The position numbers and the translations under genes are program-made. The notes beneath the pieces are model-generated. The model had not been told where the DNA came from. It ran no database searches and saw nothing but the letters and a program-made list of their open reading frames with translations. From NCBI RefSeq assembly GCF_002847285.1, contig NZ_CP025407.1, forward strand, positions 5,397,001-5,461,000: a DNA stretch of 64,000 bases, given 5' to 3'. Shown piece by piece: positions 25,311 to 33,229 of the stretch. Origin of the DNA: Streptomyces sp. CMB-StM0423 (lineage in GTDB: Bacteria > Actinomycetota > Actinomycetes > Streptomycetales > Streptomycetaceae). The stretch's first letter is position 1. Every line of letters begins with the position of its first letter.

Positions 25311-25435
25311 GCAGGTCCCGCGGAACTTCTTCCGGGCGCCGGCTGAGCCTGTTCGGCGAGCGGGAGCGCGAGCGGCGGGCGTGAGTTGCCGCGGGCCGGG
25401 GGCGGGACCTTCGGCCGGGCGGATACGGTGCGGGC

Positions 25436-25966
25436 GTGGGGGAGTTCGCGGAGCAGTTGCCCGCTCTGGTCGGGGTGGTGGTCGGGGCGCTCGGGTCGTA
25501 TGCCGCCGTCATGCACGGCGAGCGGGTGCGGTTCCGGCGTGAGCGCGTCGTGCGGTGGGAGGAGCGGCGCCTCGCCGCGTACCAGGGCTACGCCCTCGCC
25601 GTGAAGTCGGCCGTCAGCCTGCTGTTCCGCGTCGGTGCCCACCTCGGCAACGACGGCAACCCCCATCCGCTGCCGCCGCAAGAGGCCGCTCCGCGGCTGG
25701 GCGATGCCTCGCAGGCCCGCGATCTGGCGTGGGAGGAGATGCTGTTGCTCGGCTCGCCCGAGGTGGTCGAGGCGGGCCGGGCGTGGGCGGAGGCGGTCGC
25801 GGCGATGGAGCGGTTCGTACGGGACGGGACCCGCGGTCCCGGTGCGTGGTCGGCCCTGGTCGGGGACCAGCGGATGGCGCGCGAGGCGTACTACGCGGCG
25901 GCGCGGCGGGATCTGGCCCTCGGGCCCGGGCACCCGGGCCGGTGGCGGCCGGGAGGCGGGCTGTGA
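25436..25966 (+). CDS. Hypothetical single-span membrane protein
   Basis: This 176-residue protein is of unknown function. An N-terminal hydrophobic segment (LPALVGVVVGALGSYAAVMHG, about residues 9-29) is followed by a long, charged, helical region beginning ERVRFRRERVVRWEERR, which should be cytosolic or coiled. GTG 25436 lacks a ribosome site, but GATACGGT lies about 10 bp upstream, consistent with a leaderless transcript. I do not recognise the family. Confidence 0.65.
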   Translation: MGEFAEQLPALVGVVVGALGSYAAVMHGERVRFRRERVVRWEERRLAAYQGYALAVKSAVSLLFRVGAHLGNDGNPHPLPPQEAAPRLGDASQARDLAWEEMLLLGSPEVVEAGRAWAEAVAAMERFVRDGTRGPGAWSALVGDQRMAREAYYAAARRDLALGPGHPGRWRPGGGL

Positions 25967-26362
25967 GGCGGGCTCCCGGAGCGGGGACCCGGAACGCAGC
26001 CGCGCGCACCAGAGCATCCCGGCCCCGGGCGGCAGCCGCCACGGCGTTGCGCCGTACGTTCAAGGCCCGGGTCCCGGGCCGGAACCGTCCGCTCCGGCCG
26101 GGCGCGGGCGCCGCCGCGGCGGCCCGTGTTACGGCCGCGTGAACCCGGCGAACTCCCAGGCCCCGCCCCCGTGCAGCGCCGCTCCCACCGCCGGGAACGC
26201 CTTTTCCTCACGTGTCAAGTACCCCTTGAGTGAGGGCAAGGTTGCGCGTGCGTCACTTGTCAACACAGGGTGGAAACCCACCGTCCCTACGGTCACCCTG
26301 AACCAGATCCGCCGCCCCGCCCGCGGGCGGCGGCCCGCCGACGAAGGGCAGGGACGGCTGCG
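25967..26362. other. 396-bp region upstream of nitrate transporter
   Basis: No gene is supported here. The first 240 bp are GC-rich and featureless. The last 160 bp are richer in A/T and contain an inverted repeat (26207-26234) and a GTCACTTGTCAAC stretch, making it a likely promoter and regulator-binding region for narK. Confidence 0.5.
26207..26234 (+). promoter_or_regulatory. Inverted repeat upstream of narK
   Basis: CTCA-cgtgTCAAG-taccc-CTTGA-g-TGAG has two nested pairs of arms and lies about 130 bp before narK. Known family context: narK in Streptomyces is controlled by GlnR and NnaR. I could not fit a convincing GlnR consensus, so assignment to NnaR is a guess. Confidence 0.35.
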
Positions 26363-27748
26363 ATGACCGGCTCCGGGCAGACCCCGCGCAAGGGGAAGCG
26401 CTGGATCGAGGAGTGGGATCCCGAGGACGAGGCGTTCTGGGCGGAGAAGGGCGAGAAGACCGCCAACCGCAACCTCCTCTACTCCGTCTTCTCCGAGCAC
26501 ATCGGCTTCTCCATCTGGACTCTCTTCTCCGTCCTGGTCCTGTTCATGGGCGACGAGTACGGCATCGACGCCGCCGGGAAGTTCTTCCTCGTCTCCGTCG
26601 CCACCCTGGTCGGCGCGTGTGTGCGGGTGCCGTACACCTTCGCCGTCGCGCGCTTCGGCGGCCGCAACTGGACGGTGTTCAGCGCCCTGATGCTGCTGCT
26701 GCCGACCGCCGTCGCGTTCGCCGTGATGGAGCCGGGGACGTCGTATGGCACTTTCTTGCTGGTCGCCGCGCTCGCCGGCGTCGGCGGGGGCAACTTCGCC
26801 TCCTCGATGACGAACATCAACGCCTTCTTCCCGCTGCACCGCAAGGGCTGGGCCCTCGGGCTCAACGCCGGCGGCGGCAACATCGGGGTGCCCGTCATCC
26901 AGCTCGCCGCACTGCTCGTCATCGCCGTCGCGGGCGACGGGCGGCCGCGGGTGCTGCTCGGGATCTATTTGCCGCTGATCGTGGTCGCCGCGGCGCTCGC
27001 GTGGTGGCGGATGGACAATCTGGCGCCGGTACGGAACGACACCGGGGCGGCGAAGGAGTCGGTCAGGGACGCGCACACGTGGATCATGTCGTTTCTGTAC
27101 GTGGGCACCTTCGGCTCGTTCATCGGCTACAGCTTCGCCTTCGGGCTGGTGCTGCAGACCCAGTTCGACCGCACCCCGCTGCAGGCCGCGGCCGTGACGT
27201 TCATCGGGCCGCTGCTCGGGTCGGTGATCCGGCCGGTCGGCGGCTGGCTGGCGGACCGGTACGGCGGGGCGCGGATCACGCTGTGGAACTTCGCCGCGAT
27301 GGCCGGCGCGACGGCCGTCGTCGTCTTCGCGTCCGTACGGGAGTCGCTGCCCGTCTATCTCGTGGGCTTCGTCGGGCTGTTCCTCTTCTCCGGGCTCGGC
27401 AACGGCTCCACGTACAAGATGATCCCCGGCATCTACCAGGCCAAGGCGCTCGCCCTCGGGCTGCGCGGCGAGCAGGCCAACGCGTACGCGCGGCGGCTCT
27501 CCGGCGCCGCGATCGGGCTCATCGGCGCGGTCGGGGCGCTCGGCGGGCTCGGCATCAACCTCGCCTTCCGGCAGTCGTTCCTCGCCAACGGCAACGGCAC
27601 GGCCGCCTGCGTGGCGTTCCTCGTCTTCTACGCTGTGTGCTTCGTGGTGACGTGGGTCGTGTACCTGCGGGGGCCGCGCACGCCCGCGGCGCGCGCCGAC
27701 GGCGCGGACGGCCCGGAGCCGCGGCAGCCCGCCTACGCGGGGGTGTGA
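26363..27748 (+). CDS. narK: Nitrate/nitrite transporter (NarK, NNP family)
   Basis: This 461-residue MFS protein of the NNP family moves nitrate or nitrite across the membrane. Both nitrate-signature loops are visible: AGVGGGNFASSMTNINAFFP in the first half and FSGLGNGSTYKMIPGIYQ in the second. About twelve transmembrane helices are present after a charged 45-residue N-terminus (KGKRWIEEWDPEDEAFWAEK). ATG 26363 has AGGGAC upstream. A nitrogen regulator gene follows 51 bp downstream, as in S. coelicolor. Confidence 0.93.
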   Translation: MTGSGQTPRKGKRWIEEWDPEDEAFWAEKGEKTANRNLLYSVFSEHIGFSIWTLFSVLVLFMGDEYGIDAAGKFFLVSVATLVGACVRVPYTFAVARFGGRNWTVFSALMLLLPTAVAFAVMEPGTSYGTFLLVAALAGVGGGNFASSMTNINAFFPLHRKGWALGLNAGGGNIGVPVIQLAALLVIAVAGDGRPRVLLGIYLPLIVVAAALAWWRMDNLAPVRNDTGAAKESVRDAHTWIMSFLYVGTFGSFIGYSFAFGLVLQTQFDRTPLQAAAVTFIGPLLGSVIRPVGGWLADRYGGARITLWNFAAMAGATAVVVFASVRESLPVYLVGFVGLFLFSGLGNGSTYKMIPGIYQAKALALGLRGEQANAYARRLSGAAIGLIGAVGALGGLGINLAFRQSFLANGNGTAACVAFLVFYAVCFVVTWVVYLRGPRTPAARADGADGPEPRQPAYAGV

Positions 27749-27799
27749 GCGGAGCACCATGGCACGGCACGAACGGCACCGACCGGGGAGCAGCGAACC

Positions 27800-28948
27800 A
27801 TGACCGTACCCGCCGAGGTCAAACCCCTGGAGGGCTTCTCCGTCGGAGTCACGGCCGCCCGCCGCGCGGACGAGCTGAGCACCCTGCTGGCCCGCCGCGG
27901 CGCGGTCGTGCACCGCGCGCCCGCGCTGCGGATCGTGCCCCTCCACGACGACGACGAACTGCTCAACACCACCAAGGCGCTCATCGGCGACCCGCCCGAC
28001 GTCGTCCTCGCCACCACCGCCATCGGCTTCCGCGGCTGGGTCGAGGCCGCCGGCGGCTGGGGCCTCGGCGACGCGCTGCTCGACAAGCTCGCGGGCGTCG
28101 AACTGCTGGCGCGCGGGCCGAAGGTGCGCGGCGCGATCCGGGCGGCGGGGCTGACCGAGTCGTGGTCGCCGGCGTCGGAGTCGATGGCGGAGGTGCTGGA
28201 GCGGCTGCTCGCCGAGGGCGCCGAGGGCCGTCGGGTGGCGCTGCAGCAGCACGGCGAGCCGCTGCCGGGGTTCGTCGAATCGCTACGGGCCGCGGGGGCG
28301 GAGGTCATCGTCGTACCGGTCTACCGCTGGATGCCGCCGGAGGACCCCGCGCCGCTGGACCGGCTGCTGGAGGCGGTCGCCGCCCGCGGCGTGGACGCCG
28401 TGACGTTCACCAGTGCCCCGGCCGCCGCGAGCTTCCTGGACCGGGCGGCCGCCCGGCACTGCCGCGACGAGATCCTCGACGCCCTGCGCCACGACGTGCT
28501 GCCCGCCTGCGTCGGGCCGCTCACGGCGCTGCCGCTGGAGCGGCACGACGTGCCGACCGCCCAGCCGGAGCGCTACCGCCTCGGGCCGCTCGTCCAGCTC
28601 GTCGCCCTCGAACTCCCCGGCCGCGTACGGACGCTGCCGGTCGGCGGGCACCGCATGGAGATCCGCGGCCACGCCGTGATCATCGACGGCGCGCTGCGCC
28701 CCGTGCCGCCGGCCGGCATGTCGCTGCTGCGTGCCCTGGCGCACCGCCCCGGCTGGGTCGTCTCCCGCGCGGAGCTGCTGCGGGCGCTGCCGGGCGCGGG
28801 CAGCGACGAGCACGCGGTGGAGACGGCGATGACCCGGCTGCGTACGGCGCTGGGCGTGCCCAAGCTCATCCAGACCGTCGTCAAGCGCGGCTACCGGCTG
28901 TCCCTCGACCCGCCCGCGGACGACAAATACGCCGAGATCCAGCCATAA
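27800..28948 (+). CDS. nnaR: Uroporphyrinogen-III synthase-like nitrogen regulator (NnaR)
   Basis: This 382-residue protein pairs a HemD-like domain (about residues 10-265, with VTAARRADELSTLLARRGA) with a C-terminal OmpR-type winged helix (about 280-375, ending LIQTVVKRGYRLSLDPP). In S. coelicolor the homolog NnaR acts with GlnR to activate nitrate and nitrite genes, and it sits beside narK as here. The HemD part probably senses a ligand or is vestigial; a true heme-pathway role is less likely given the DNA-binding domain. ATG 27800 has GGGGAG 9 bp upstream. Confidence 0.88.
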   Translation: MTVPAEVKPLEGFSVGVTAARRADELSTLLARRGAVVHRAPALRIVPLHDDDELLNTTKALIGDPPDVVLATTAIGFRGWVEAAGGWGLGDALLDKLAGVELLARGPKVRGAIRAAGLTESWSPASESMAEVLERLLAEGAEGRRVALQQHGEPLPGFVESLRAAGAEVIVVPVYRWMPPEDPAPLDRLLEAVAARGVDAVTFTSAPAAASFLDRAAARHCRDEILDALRHDVLPACVGPLTALPLERHDVPTAQPERYRLGPLVQLVALELPGRVRTLPVGGHRMEIRGHAVIIDGALRPVPPAGMSLLRALAHRPGWVVSRAELLRALPGAGSDEHAVETAMTRLRTALGVPKLIQTVVKRGYRLSLDPPADDKYAEIQP

Positions 28949-29018
28949 CGCATCCGCGCGGGCGGACCGTTGAACGCTCCGGCGGCGATCCCCGTACTCC
29001 TCGACCCGGAGGTGAGGG

Positions 29019-29567
29019 ATGCGGGACGATGCCGTGGTGGCAGCGCAGCGCTCGAAGCCGACTCCCGACGAGGAGTTGATGCGGGTTCTCTACCGCGAGC
29101 ACGCGGGCCCGCTGTTCGGCTTCGTGCTGCGCCTGGTCGCCGGGGACCGGCACCGGGCGGAGGACGTCGTACAGGAGACGCTGCTGCGCGCCTGGCGGCA
29201 CGCCGGCGAACTGGCGGCCGCGGACGGCTCCGTGCGGCCCTGGCTGGTCACCGTGGCCCGCCGGATAGTGATCGACGGGCACCGCAGCCGGCAGGCGCGC
29301 CCGCGCGAGACGGACCCCGCGCCGCTGGAGAGCGTCCCGGCCGCCGACGACACCGACCGGGTGCTGCGGCTGATGACGATCTCCGACGCGCTCGCCGACC
29401 TGACGCCCGCCCACCGCGCCGCGCTGGTGGAGACGTACTTCAAGGGCCGGACGGCGAACGAGGCGGCCGAGGTGCTGGGCGTACCGGTGGGAACGGTGCG
29501 CTCACGGGTGTTCTACGCGCTGCGCTCGCTGCGGCTGTCGCTGGAGGAACGGGGAGTGGTGCCGTGA
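29019..29567 (+). CDS. ECF-family RNA polymerase sigma factor
   Basis: This 182-residue sigma factor has region 2 (LYREHAGPLFGFVLRLV and DVVQETLLRAWRH) and region 4 (TAHEAAEVLG-like: RTANEAAEVLGVPVGTVRSR). ATG 29019 is preceded by GGAGG at a 6-bp distance. It overlaps the downstream zinc-finger anti-sigma gene by 4 bp (GTGA), so the two are made together and the pair is likely self-contained. The resemblance is to SigL/ECF-type regulators of envelope or redox stress; the signal is not evident. Confidence 0.92.
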   Translation: MRDDAVVAAQRSKPTPDEELMRVLYREHAGPLFGFVLRLVAGDRHRAEDVVQETLLRAWRHAGELAAADGSVRPWLVTVARRIVIDGHRSRQARPRETDPAPLESVPAADDTDRVLRLMTISDALADLTPAHRAALVETYFKGRTANEAAEVLGVPVGTVRSRVFYALRSLRLSLEERGVVP

Positions 29568-30283
29568 CCGGCAAACGGCATCCGGACGTCGGGGCGTACG
29601 CGATCGGCGCGCTGGAGCACGACGAGGCGGAGCGGTTCGAGGAGCATCTCGCCGGCTGCGAGCGGTGCGCCGCGGCGCTGGCGGAACTGGCGCCGGTCGC
29701 CGACATGCTGGCGGACGTGCCGCCGCCGCAGGAGCCGCCGCCGGGCACGCTCGACCGGCTGCTTTCGGAGCTGTCGGCGGTACGGGCCCGGCAGCGCCGG
29801 GTGCGCAGGCGACTGGTCGTCGCGGTGACGGCGGCCGCGGTGGTGGCGGTCGCGGCGCCGGTGGTGACGGCGGTGGTGCTGGCCGGCGACGAGCCGGCCG
29901 CGGAGCAGCGCCGCGCGGACGTGTCCGGGCAGGAGGTACGGGCCGTGGACCCGGAGACGGGCGTGGCGGCCAGGATCAGCATGCGCCCGGTGACCTGGGG
30001 CACGAGCGTGGACCTGGATCTGCGCGGGGTGAGCGGCCCGCGCCGCTGCGACCTCCAGGCCGTGGGCAAGGACGGCTCGCACGAGACGGTCACGAGCTGG
30101 GGCGTCCCGGCGGACGGCTACGGCGCCGGCAACGGCAGAAACGCGGGCGCGAGCGGCCAGGGCGGCGGCAACAGCCTGCGGACGTCGGGCGGCACGAGCA
30201 TGTCCCCGGACGACATCGACCACTTCGAGGTGGTCACGTCGGAGGGCGACAGACTGGTGATCGTCCCGGCAGAGGTGGGCTGA
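29564..30283 (+). CDS. Zinc-finger anti-sigma factor, membrane-anchored
   Basis: This 239-residue protein should hold the upstream sigma factor inactive. The cytosolic N-domain carries the zf-HC2 motif H-x3-C-x2-C (HLAGCERC, around residues 28-35). One transmembrane segment (VAVTAAAVVAVAAPVVTAVV) is followed by an extracellular domain of about 135 residues with the RskA-like pattern (MRPVTWGTSVDLDLRGVSGP). GTG 29564 overlaps the sigma stop. A near-terminal Gly/Asn/Ser-rich loop is present. Release of sigma presumably follows proteolysis or redox change at the zinc site (family knowledge). Confidence 0.9.
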   Translation: MTGKRHPDVGAYAIGALEHDEAERFEEHLAGCERCAAALAELAPVADMLADVPPPQEPPPGTLDRLLSELSAVRARQRRVRRRLVVAVTAAAVVAVAAPVVTAVVLAGDEPAAEQRRADVSGQEVRAVDPETGVAARISMRPVTWGTSVDLDLRGVSGPRRCDLQAVGKDGSHETVTSWGVPADGYGAGNGRNAGASGQGGGNSLRTSGGTSMSPDDIDHFEVVTSEGDRLVIVPAEVG

Positions 30284-30285
30284 CA

Positions 30286-30476
30286 CCCCACACCCCCGTC
30301 GACCTGGGCTGACCTCCGGTCACCCGGCCGTGCCACACCCCACCGCACCCGGCGGCCGGGCCGGTCCCCTCACACCCGTCGGCTCCAGCCCGGCCTCCGT
30401 GCCCCGAGCCGCCGCGACCGGTCCGGCCCTCTCCGCCCCCACACCCCCGTCGACCTGGGCTGACCTCCGGTCACCC
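30286..30476. repeat. Perfect 40-bp direct repeat, 151 bp apart
   Basis: The 40-bp block beginning CCCCACACCCCCGTCGACCT occurs identically at 30286-30325 and 30437-30476, in the gap between the anti-sigma gene and the helicase gene. The first copy starts 2 bp after the anti-sigma stop. The second ends just before the helicase promoter region. The intervening DNA is unrelated. It looks like a recent local duplication. Confidence 0.85.
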
Positions 30477-30487
30477 CCGTGCGAGAG

Positions 30488-30493
30488 GTAAGA
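30488..30493 (+). promoter_or_regulatory. Candidate -10 box of the HelD-like gene
   Basis: TAAGAT lies 37 bp before the GTG start, directly after the second 40-bp repeat. No convincing -35 hexamer is seen at 16-18 bp, so the call rests on the -10 and position only. Confidence 0.35.
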
Positions 30494-30529
30494 TGAACGG
30501 CTGCCTTGTCCGCACGAAGGGGGCCGCGG

Positions 30530-32842
30530 GTGACCGCGCACATCACCGCCCCGGACTCCGTCCGGGATCGCGAGATCCAGGCCGAGCAGGAACATCTGGA
30601 CCGCGTGTACGACCGCCTTGAGGAGAAGATCCACGAGGCGGAGTTCCTCATGAGCGACGCCGCCAAGCGCGGCCAGGTCGGCACCCCCGGCGCGCTCGCC
30701 GAGCGCGACGCGCAGGTCTTCCGCGCCGGCGTCCATCTCAACCGGCTGAACAGCGAGTTCGAGGACTTCCTCTTCGGCCGCGTCGACCTCCTGCCCGGCA
30801 AGGACGGCGTCCGCGGCCCCGACGGCGCGTACACCTCCGTCGAGCCCGCAGACGACGCCGTGACCGCCGTCGGCACCGGCGGCGACGGCGGTACCGGCGG
30901 CAACGGCGAACAGCGCGCCCGTATCGCGGAGACCCTGCACATCGGCCGCCTCGGCGTCCTCGACGCCGACTACGCCCCGCTGGTCATCGACTGGCGCGCC
31001 CCCGCCGCCGCGCCCTTCTACCGCGCCACCCCCGTCGCCCCCGGCCGGGTCGTGCGCCGCCGCGTGATCCGCTCCAAGGGCCGCAAGGTGCTCGGCGTCG
31101 AGGACGACCTGCTGCGGCCCGAGCTGTCCGTGACGCTCGCCGGCGCCGCGCTGCCCGTCGTCGGCGACGGCGCGCTGATGGCGGCCCTCGGCCGGGCCCG
31201 TACGCACGCGATGCGCGACATCGTCTCCTCCATCCAGGCCGAGCAGGACACCGTCATCCGCGCCCCCGCCGCGTCCGTCACGGAGGTCGAGGGCGGCCCC
31301 GGCACCGGCAAGACGGCGGTGGCGCTGCACCGCGCCGCGTACCTGCTGTACCAGGACCGGCGGCGGTACGCGGGCGGGATCCTCGTCGTCAGCCCGACGC
31401 CGCTGCTCGTGGCGTACACCGAGGGCGTGCTGCCGTCGCTGGGCGAGGAGGGGCAGGTCGCGATCCGCGCGGTGGGCTCGCTCGTCGAGGCCACGGAGGC
31501 GACGCTGTACGACGAGCCGCGGGTGGCCAGGGTCAAGGGCTCGGCGCGGATGGTGCGGGTGCTGCGCCGGGCCGCGCGCGGGGTGCTGACGGCGGGCGAC
31601 GTGCCGCAGCGGCTGCGGGTGGTCGCGTTCGGCGCCCGGGTGGAGCTGGACGCACGGGACCTGCGGCGCGTACGGCAGGCGGTCCTCGGCGGTACGGCGC
31701 CGGTGAACCTGCTGCGGGCCAGGGCCCGCCGCTTCCTGCTGGACGCGCTGTGGCAGAAGTCCGGCGCCCGGCCGCGCTACGACGACCCGGAGCTGGCCGC
31801 GGAGGCGCGGGCCGGGTTCGACGAGGACATCTCCACCGAGGACGACTTCCTCGCCTTCCTCGACGCCTGGTGGCCGGAGTTGACGCCGCGCACGGTGCTC
31901 GCGGCGCTCGCCGACGAGCGGCGCCTCGCGGGCTTCGCGCGGCGCGTGCTGACCCACGGCGAGGTCCGCGGCGTCGCCCGCTCGCTGGCCCGCGACGGGC
32001 TGACCGTGCACGACGTGGCGCTGCTGGACGAGTTGCAGGTGCTGCTCGGCGCGCCCGCGAAGCCGGCCAGGCCGCGGGAGCTGGACCCGCTGGACCAGTT
32101 GACGGGCCTGGAGGAGCTGACGACGTACGGGGAGCGCACCGCGCCCGCCGCGCGCCGCCGGGACGAGGAGCGGCAGGAGTACGCGCACGTCATCGTCGAC
32201 GAGGCGCAGGACCTGACGCCGATGCAGTGGCGGATGGTGGGCCGCCGCGGGCGGCACGCGACGTGGACGGTCGTCGGCGACCCGGCGCAGAGTTCGTGGC
32301 CGGACCCGGACGAGGCGGCCGCGGCCCGTACCGAGGCGCTGGGCAGCCGCCCGCGGCGCCGCTTCACGCTGACCGTCAACTACCGCAACCCGGCGGAGAT
32401 CGCCGAGGTCGCCTCCCGGGTCCTCGCGCTGGCCATGCCCGGCACCGAGCCGCCGGAGGCGGTGCGGTCGACCGGGGTGGTGCCGGCGTTCGCGGCGGCG
32501 GGGGCGGATCCGTACGACACGGTGCGCGCGGAGGTCGGACGGCTGCTGGCGGACGTGGACGGCACGGTGGGCGTCGTGGTGCCCATGGGCCGCCGCGAGG
32601 AGGCCCGCGGCCGGCTGGCGGAGCTGGGGGAGCGCGTGGTGGTGCTGGGCAGCCTGGAGGCCAAGGGCCTGGAGTACGACGCGACGGTGGTGCTCTCGCC
32701 CGCGGAGATGGCCGAGGAGTCGCCCGCGGGCCTGCGGGTGCTGTACGTGGCCCTCACCCGGGCGACGCAGCGGCTGACGGTGGTCGCCACCGCCCCGGAC
32801 CTGCCGGACGCCGACGGCGTCCCCGACCTGCTGCGACCGTGA
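30530..32842 (+). CDS. HelD-like UvrD-superfamily ATPase/helicase
   Basis: This 770-residue superfamily-1 protein starts with a long coiled-coil region (IQAEQEHLDRVYDRLEEKI) typical of HelD. It then has Walker A (GGPGTGKTAVAL, about 255-266), DEAQDLTPMQW, and the C-terminal motifs SLEAKGLEYDATVVLSP and LYVALTRATQRLTVV. Bacterial HelD proteins remove stalled RNA polymerase from DNA, and some streptomycete homologs (HelR) protect polymerase from rifamycins. GTG 30530 has AAGGGGG upstream. No rifamycin-responsive element was recognised upstream, so a general polymerase-recycling role is the safer reading. Confidence 0.9.
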   Translation: MTAHITAPDSVRDREIQAEQEHLDRVYDRLEEKIHEAEFLMSDAAKRGQVGTPGALAERDAQVFRAGVHLNRLNSEFEDFLFGRVDLLPGKDGVRGPDGAYTSVEPADDAVTAVGTGGDGGTGGNGEQRARIAETLHIGRLGVLDADYAPLVIDWRAPAAAPFYRATPVAPGRVVRRRVIRSKGRKVLGVEDDLLRPELSVTLAGAALPVVGDGALMAALGRARTHAMRDIVSSIQAEQDTVIRAPAASVTEVEGGPGTGKTAVALHRAAYLLYQDRRRYAGGILVVSPTPLLVAYTEGVLPSLGEEGQVAIRAVGSLVEATEATLYDEPRVARVKGSARMVRVLRRAARGVLTAGDVPQRLRVVAFGARVELDARDLRRVRQAVLGGTAPVNLLRARARRFLLDALWQKSGARPRYDDPELAAEARAGFDEDISTEDDFLAFLDAWWPELTPRTVLAALADERRLAGFARRVLTHGEVRGVARSLARDGLTVHDVALLDELQVLLGAPAKPARPRELDPLDQLTGLEELTTYGERTAPAARRRDEERQEYAHVIVDEAQDLTPMQWRMVGRRGRHATWTVVGDPAQSSWPDPDEAAAARTEALGSRPRRRFTLTVNYRNPAEIAEVASRVLALAMPGTEPPEAVRSTGVVPAFAAAGADPYDTVRAEVGRLLADVDGTVGVVVPMGRREEARGRLAELGERVVVLGSLEAKGLEYDATVVLSPAEMAEESPAGLRVLYVALTRATQRLTVVATAPDLPDADGVPDLLRP

Positions 32843-33229
32843 GCAGGCGCCACAGGGGCCGCCGAGACGGGAATGGCCTTACCGGGAGGGTTTGTTAGCC
32901 TGGGTGTGGCACCGGCCCGATCCATGCCCCCGGGCCCAACCATCGGCGCTTCGAGCGCCCACTTGCCGCGAGGCGAGCTGGCGGGTCGGTGCCACCAGGC
33001 GCGTACGGGCCGGGTGTGCGGCAGCAGCCGCGCACCCGGCCCGCAGCCTTTCCCGGGGCCGGTCCGGGCCCACCTCCCCGGCCCATTCCCGGCGATACCG
33101 TTCCGCGGAAGAATGATTCCGCCTTCCGGAGGGTTTCCGGATACCGCCCAGTAGGTGCGACCATCGATCCGATCCGCAGCGGGGCGTGTCGCGCCCCGTG
33201 CTTCACCACACAAGAGGGAACACACGGCC
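32843..33229. other. 387-bp region upstream of malic enzyme
   Basis: No gene is supported here. It contains a TTTGTTAGCCT -10-like sequence near 32890, a strong hairpin at 33007-33042 and a TTCCGCGGAA palindrome near 33102. The hairpin may end helicase transcription or sit in a malic-enzyme leader. Confidence 0.45.
33007..33042. terminator. Strong 15-bp hairpin
   Basis: GGGCCGGGTGTGCGG (33007-33021) pairs with 33028-33042 with one G-T wobble and a 6-nt loop, followed by CAGCCTTTCCC. It is 165 bp past the helicase stop and 187 bp before the malic enzyme start, so either terminator or leader structure is possible. Confidence 0.55.

Noticed and set aside
26206..26285. GlnR box upstream of narK
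   Set aside because: GTCAC and GAAAC words occur, but their spacing does not fit the GlnR consensus.
30477..30529. Rifamycin-associated promoter element before the HelD-like gene
   Set aside because: No long palindrome of the expected kind was seen between the repeat and the start.
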